Assembly (NCBI RefSeq): GCF_019393635.1
Contig: NC_057862.1
Span: 679,504,814-679,568,813 of the forward strand
Origin: Dromiciops gliroides
Lineage: Eukaryota > Chordata > Mammalia > Microbiotheria > Microbiotheriidae
Length of the DNA: 64,000 nt
Direction: 5' to 3'
Positions 58,940 through 64,000 of the stretch are shown piece by piece (the stretch's first letter is position 1; each line of letters starts with the position of its first letter). Below the pieces are notes generated by a model. It was not told where the DNA came from. It did no database searches and worked only from the letters and a program-made list of their open reading frames with translations. A program made the position numbers and the translations under genes.

Positions 58940-59145
58940 AGCATCAAAGAGGCCAAGGTCACCCACTGCATCCTGAGCCATTGGCAGTCATCCTGACTTT
59001 TGTCTTGCCTCTGGACTTTGATAATTCTGGAAAAGAAAGTGAGGCTGACAACTTCATGCAATTCTTTGTCACTTAAATCTAATTCACAAGGAAGTCATCA
59101 GTCTCCTGATGTCATCATTCTCTTCTAAGAAGGATGAACAACTTA
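58940..59145 (+). repeat. Marsupial non-LTR repeat, family X, copy 3
   Basis: Best preserved copy: ggtcacccactgcatcctga, gaaagtgaggctgacaactt, ctcttctaagaaggatgaac. Confidence 0.65.
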
Positions 59146-59234
59146 AGCCCAAATCACTTCAGACTAGGAGGCCCACTGGTTCTGGTGGTTTATTTTTCTG
59201 ATGGCTTGAAATCAGTATAAATAGAAACTGTTTT

Positions 59235-60300
59235 CGACAAAGAGCCTGGTTTACATTCTGGAGAACAAATTGGAACTATGCCCAAAGGGCTATAAAACTG
59301 TGCATACCCTTTGACCCAGCAATACCTCTAGTAGGTCTGTACACCAAAGAGATCATAAGAAAGGGGAAAGGACCCACATGTACAAAAATATTTATACCAG
59401 CTCTTTTGTGGTGGCAAAGATTTGGAAACTGAGGGAATGTCCATCAATTGGGGAATGACTGAAGAAGTTGTATATGGATGTAATAGAATACTATTTTGCT
59501 ATAAGAAATGATGAGCTGGTGGATTTCAGCAAAACCTGGAAATTCTTACATGAACTGATGCTGAGTGAAGTGGGTCGAACCAGGAGAACATAGTACACAG
59601 TAATAGCAACATTGTGCAAAGATCAACCATGATGGACTTAGCTCTTCTCAGCAATACAATGATCCAAGACAATTCCAATGGACTCAAGGTGGAAAATGTT
59701 CTCCACAGACAGAAAAAGGACTATGGGTTTGAATGCAGATTGAAGCATACTATTTTCATTTTTGTTGTGTTTTTTGTTGCTGTTGTTTCTTCTTTCTTGT
59801 GTTTTTTTTTCCTTTTGTTCTGATTCTTTTCTCACAACATGACTAAGGTGGAAATATGTTTAACATGATGGTAATGTATAACCTATATCAGATTGCTTTC
59901 TGGCTTCTGGAGGAGGGACAGGAAGGAGAGTGAGAGAAAAATCTGAAACTCAAAAACTTACAAAAATTAATGTTGAAATGTTGAAAACTATCTCTACATG
60001 TAATGGAAAAAATAAAATAAAGTAAAATACTATTTTCCAAAAAGAACTAAGGAGTCTGAATGCAGATCAAAGCATACTGTTTTCACTTTGTTTATTTTCC
60101 CCCTTGTGGGTTTTTAATTTTGTTCTGACTCTTCTTTCACAACATGATTAACGTAGAAATATGTTTAACATGATTGTATATAGATAGCCCCTATTGGATT
60201 GCTTGCTGTTTGGGAAAGGGAGGGAGGGAGAAAGAATTGATACTCAAAATCTTACAAAAAATGAATGTTGAACACTATCTTTACATGTAATTGTTAACTC
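59235..60300 (+). mobile_element. Two L1 LINE 3' ends in tandem
   Basis: 59235-60050 has ORF2 C-terminal wording (ggaactatgcccaaagggct; ccatcaattggggaatgact) and a 3' UTR ending in A-rich sequence. From about 60051 a second 3' UTR copy starts (ggagtctgaatgcagatcaa) and ends near 60300 (tttacatgtaattgttaact). Both are non-coding. Confidence 0.8.
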
Positions 60301-61560
60301 CAGTGAAACATGCAACTCCCTGTCAGAATAAAGCTTTAAATGCTTTAGCTTGCAAGGGCTGCTGCAAAAAGGAAAAAAGCCTGACTGTGTAAAGTATAGA
60401 GCAGAAGCACATGCAACTAAACTAAAAAGACCAGACTGGTGATTGATTGGTTTTGTTTGAAGTTTTTTTTAAATTCCTAATATCTATTTAAAGCACTTTG
60501 CTGTTAAAAGGGGGAATGAATGAGTCAGAAAATTGTTGGTCTGCTGACCACTTGTTCTGAAGTACTGACATACTGTTAACTAAGTTATTTGGAGTTACAT
60601 AGATTTTTTTAAGGGCAAAAAGATTTTTTTTCTCTCTTTCCCTCTTTCCCTCCCTGAAACTGACTGTAGTGGTATGGGCGCTTGGGGGGACAGGGTGAGA
60701 CAGACTAAGTCCAGAGGATTTCATATGATTGGTAAAAATAAGTAGAAAGAAAGTTGTACCCTGTTTTCAGTGACAGTGTGAACTGAGAAGCTGAAAGTAA
60801 AGTTTAGAAACTTTTGAGGAACTAAAAAAGGAGCATACTGTCACTTTAAGTGCCTACCTTTAATTAAAAGGTCTGTGAATCTAGAAAGAACCAAAAAGTA
60901 ATTCAGTTTGATTGAAACATCTAGTTGAACATTTATAGTCTTGCAAACTAAAGTACTAGTCAATTTTAAAGAAACTTTTAAATTGGTGTATGTGTGTGTT
61001 AAAATTGGAAACAACTGTATATTATATGAGACTCCCACCCATTTTTGTTACAGGCTATGTTAATTATGAAATTCCTAAACAAGGAATGGTCTTACTGAAA
61101 ATTTACAAGTTTGCTTATTATATAGAAGTAATTTCCAATCTTTACGCCAAGGTAAGTTTAAACTCAAGAAAAAGAAAAGAAAAAAAAAAGAAAAAACCAA
61201 GTGTGAAAGATTTATGAAACCTCTTATATGTGTATTCCCTGGTAAAACATTTTTGTTCATTGTAGCTCCTTGAGAGTAGAAATTTACTATATAAGATAAA
61301 ATATTTTTGCACTGTAATTGATACTGTTTTGAATTTTTAATTCATGTAGAGTTGTCTAATGCATCATTAAGTCAGTAATCCACCACTTAAGAAAATGCCA
61401 CAAGTTACTCAGAGGGAATGTACTGCTACAGGTAGAGGTATCTGGGAAAACATAAAGAAGATAACCTTGATCTCACCTAATGTAGACTCCTTCTAGCTCC
61501 TTTTCACCATTGTGTTCCTGCTGAACAGGAAATGTTTCCCACCTAGTCATGCCTGAATCT
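60301..61560. other. AT-rich stretch, unassigned
   Basis: No recognised gene. It may be internal sequence of the retroviral fossil that follows, but nothing in it identifies gag or pol. Confidence 0.35.
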
Positions 61561-61569
61561 ACCTGGCTA

Positions 61570-61692
61570 AGTTAAGTGACTTGCCTAGGGTCACACAGCT
61601 AGTAAGTGTTAAGTGTCTGAGGCCAGATTTGAACTCAGGTCCTCCTGAATCCAGGGCCGGTGCTTTATCCACTGCGCCACCTAGCTGCCCCA
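61570..61692 (-). repeat. Marsupial tRNA/CORE-type SINE
   Basis: Reverse copy without a T-tail: gttaagtgacttgcctaggg to gcgccacctagctgcccc, lying just ahead of the env fossil. Confidence 0.85.
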
Positions 61693-61799
61693 CCTAGTGT
61701 TTTTGAAAACTTGGAAAACAGAGGGACAGAACCAACTAGTGCCTCAATGGGAGGGTCCCCATTGAGTCATCCTAACAACACTCACAGCTGTAAAGCTTA

Positions 61800-63264
61800 A
61801 GGGGCAGAATGCATGGACTCATGTTTCTCACATTAAACCCTTTGTCCTCTCAGAATCAAACAGTGGAAAAAAAGCAGGACATATATTCCTCGGAACTGGT
61901 GGAGGATCTCAAGTTTCTCTCCTGCCAACAGATACCCTGGAATGAGTATTCCTTCTCTGTTCTTTGTACCCTCCTTATTTTTACTTTTAACCCTTCTGCT
62001 CCTTGTACCTATTGTTCATACACTGCAGGCTGTGTCAGGGACTGAACCATCCCACTTACAGCCAATCCCCCCAGAATCCTCTGGGCTCTCCCCTACCTTT
62101 TGAATTATGCACTCTCTGCTACCTGGAGTGATAATGCCTTGATTCAATTAGAAGCACTAGCTAAGGCAGTCCCTCCAGACTGTTGGGTATGTAAGAGACG
62201 TTCACAGAGTAAAGGGAATTCTTGGCCTCTAGCTCATGGCCTTAGTGCTTCCAGACCATATCACATGCCTGTAGTCTGAATGAGGGGCTAACGTTATTCC
62301 ATTGCTAAAGTCAACCAAGTGATCGATCGGTCTGCTCCTCCAGGATGTCCGCGGTCCTAACCATTTCCTGCCTCAGCCCCTACACTAATTATGGTCAGTG
62401 CACCTTGGGTTTTATAGATCCTTGTGTCTTGTGGGGGATCCGTAAAACTTGGGCGCTTTCCATTCCTTTGGGATACCCAGAACACAAGGTGATGCTGATT
62501 AATCTGACCTTAGCAATTGAAAAGATTTCTAATGAAACAGCTTTGGACCTCGAGGACCTCCAAGAGTCCCTAGATTCTTTGGCCAATGTAGTCATGGATG
62601 ATAGGATAGCCTTCTGTATGGACCTTGTATTTGTAATACTATCACTTCTCTAGTCACTTGCAGGATTAAAGTTTTCGCTGAAGCCACAGCAATGCCCCTG
62701 TGACCCTTGGAATGTGTCCATAAGCCCTTTTGCTCCCTCTCTCCTTAATCCATAGGGACATCTCTTTGCCCCATTTTTCAGCCATGAAGAAGCTAAAGAA
62801 GATGAACCTTTGACCCTTTCTCCCCAGAAAAAGAAAGAGGTGGTGGGAATGTTGTGGGATGAGGGACCCCAGCCCCCAAGGAATCCTTAAATTTTCCCAA
62901 GGGAAAAACAGCTCTGCCTTCCACCTCAGGAATAAGGTATAGCAGAGCAGAATCCTGATAAGCCATACCAAGGTCTACAAGATGATATACAAGATATGGT
63001 TGGGTGCTGCATCCAGTTGTCTTACTCTTCCTAGTTTTGCATTTCCTCTTGCTTTGTAATTCCCTCCCCCCACCTTCTTTGTTTTGTAAACATGCAAAAG
63101 ACCAGGTCTTCTAACTCTAGGGGGACAGTCTCCACAGTGATTCTGTCCCTTGGCCATATATTCCCCTCTTAATAAATCTCTTTTTTATTCTACAAGATTC
63201 ATGATGAGCCTCCAATTCTTTGGGTGAATTAGCCCCCCTCTCCAGGTTGCAAATCCCCCCAACA
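61800..63264 (+). mobile_element. Class I endogenous retrovirus fossil: env remnant and 3' LTR
   Basis: Surface-subunit remnant with a CWVC-type motif near 62180, then a transmembrane-subunit remnant with the heptad region LEDLQESLDSLANVVMD at about 62550-62600. A purine tract (about 62827-62848) precedes a 415-bp LTR, 62850-63264, that starts TGTTGTGGGATGAGG, has TTAATAAATC near 63170 and ends CCCCAACA. It is broken by multiple changes and lacks recognisable gag, pol and 5' LTR here. Old. Confidence 0.8.
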
Positions 63265-63720
63265 CTATGATGCTTGTACCCCTAATTGCTAATTATCCTG
63301 TATCTGCTACCTTGGGGAGGAGTTGAGATGCAATTGCCTATCTACTTTTACAGACATCGTACCTATCCCAATAGTCTTTATTTCAATACAATACTTGTCA
63401 ATAAAAGTTGACTCCACCTTGAAGCTCTTACTTATCTCCAATCAACGTATTCCTATTCTGACATATTTTTAAAAACAAACTCCTTTTAATTAAATGTTTT
63501 TAGCATATAAAAAACTGTTTCCCCTTGTATGCAGTGTCCAGTGCCAACGCTGAGGAAGGTGACCTGTCCCAATTTTTTGAGCAGCTGGCATGCGTTGCTC
63601 AATAAATTTTTATACTTTGAAACTCAAATCTTTGCTTCCCCTGTCCTTTTTATCTTTCATCCTCCACTGTTTTTGGCAAAACCAGCAAGGTTGAGTCTGG
63701 ATTCTGACCCCAACAACAAC
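63265..63720 (+). mobile_element. Possible further LTR remnant
   Basis: Contains a TATA-like catataaaaaactg near 63505, a caataaatttttatac signal near 63600 and a pyrimidine-rich U5-like stretch ending ctgaccccaaca. The left border is unclear. Confidence 0.35.
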
Positions 63721-63837
63721 AATCTTGCAGGAAAACTCTGTAGCGTACTCTGGTTAGTCTTTCACCAAGGGGCTTTTCAGGAATACTGCCTACAAAAGTT
63801 GGATTCCTCTCAATCCCTATTTCCTCTGAGTAGTGAT

Positions 63838-64000
63838 AAGGTTTAGGTTTGAGTTTGGGGTTAAGGTTAAATTTTAGGATTAAGTTTAAATTAAGGTTAA
63901 ATTTAAGTTAGTTTTCCTCAGGAGATGAGTCTCCAGGAGAGGGGAATTTAGGGTTTAGTTTAGGATTAAGTTAAAGTTAAATTAAAATTAAGGATTAGAT
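63838..64000. repeat. Degenerate (GGTTAA/GGATTAAG) repeat
   Basis: Irregular units such as aggtttaggtttgagtttgg, ggttaaggttaaattttagg and ttaggattaagttaaagtta, continuing past the right edge. G/T-rich on plus, loosely telomere-like, but not a TTAGGG array. Confidence 0.6.

Noticed and set aside
1999-62000. Recurrent peptide wording such as LPRVTQLVSVKCLRPDLNSG in many frames
   Set aside because: It is the translation of reversed tRNA/CORE SINE copies, not a protein family.
1-64000. CRISPR arrays, bacterial operons, phage or plasmid features
   Set aside because: The window is vertebrate nuclear DNA; regular repeats seen are microsatellites, SINEs and LTRs without spacer structure.

Overview
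This is vertebrate nuclear DNA from a metatherian (marsupial). The evidence is dozens of copies of a tRNA/CORE-type SINE ('ggcagctaggtggcgcagtgg', 'gtgaccctgggcaagtcact'), a longer version ending in an RTE/BovB-like tail, marsupial-type L1 3' ends, abundant old L2, and intron-split genes with GT-AG borders. The sequence alone does not separate American from Australian lineages. About 95% of the window is non-coding and repeat-rich.

Layout: (1) 1-6.3 kb, minus strand: a REG-family secreted C-type lectin gene; its last coding exon runs off the left edge. (2) 6.4-16.5 kb: repeats, including an ORF1-only L1 with a target-site duplication and an L1 3' end nested in L2. (3) 16.6-20.8 kb, minus strand: a second, complete REG gene (166 aa) with the same exon pattern. 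(4) 20.8-27.9 kb: repeats and a solo LTR inside a SINE. (5) 27.9-44.6 kb, plus strand: CLEC4F (Kupffer-cell C-type lectin), six coding exons, 633 aa, with a long coiled-coil neck and a complete QPD-type lectin domain. Intron 1 holds a young antisense LTR element of 3.7 kb whose two LTRs look identical. (6) 44.6-51.5 kb: a sense-oriented solo LTR that begins inside the CLEC4F stop codon, then L1, L2 and SINEs. (7) 51.5-52.3 kb, minus strand: a single-exon NAT8-type acetyltransferase, followed by a polypyrimidine tract of about 0.8 kb. (8) 54-64 kb: repeats only: CR1/L3, an LTR nested in an inverted LTR of the same family, L1 3' ends, and the 3' part of an old class I endogenous retrovirus.

Functionally, three of the four genes encode C-type lectin-fold proteins: two small secreted REG proteins (typical of gut and pancreas) and one membrane lectin of liver macrophages. 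The fourth is an endomembrane acetyltransferase typical of liver and kidney. There is no operon-like organisation; each gene has its own signals. The most striking observation is that an LTR of a locally abundant family (five LTR copies in this window) supplies both the stop codon and a polyadenylation signal to CLEC4F, replacing a reading frame that would otherwise run about 30 codons further.
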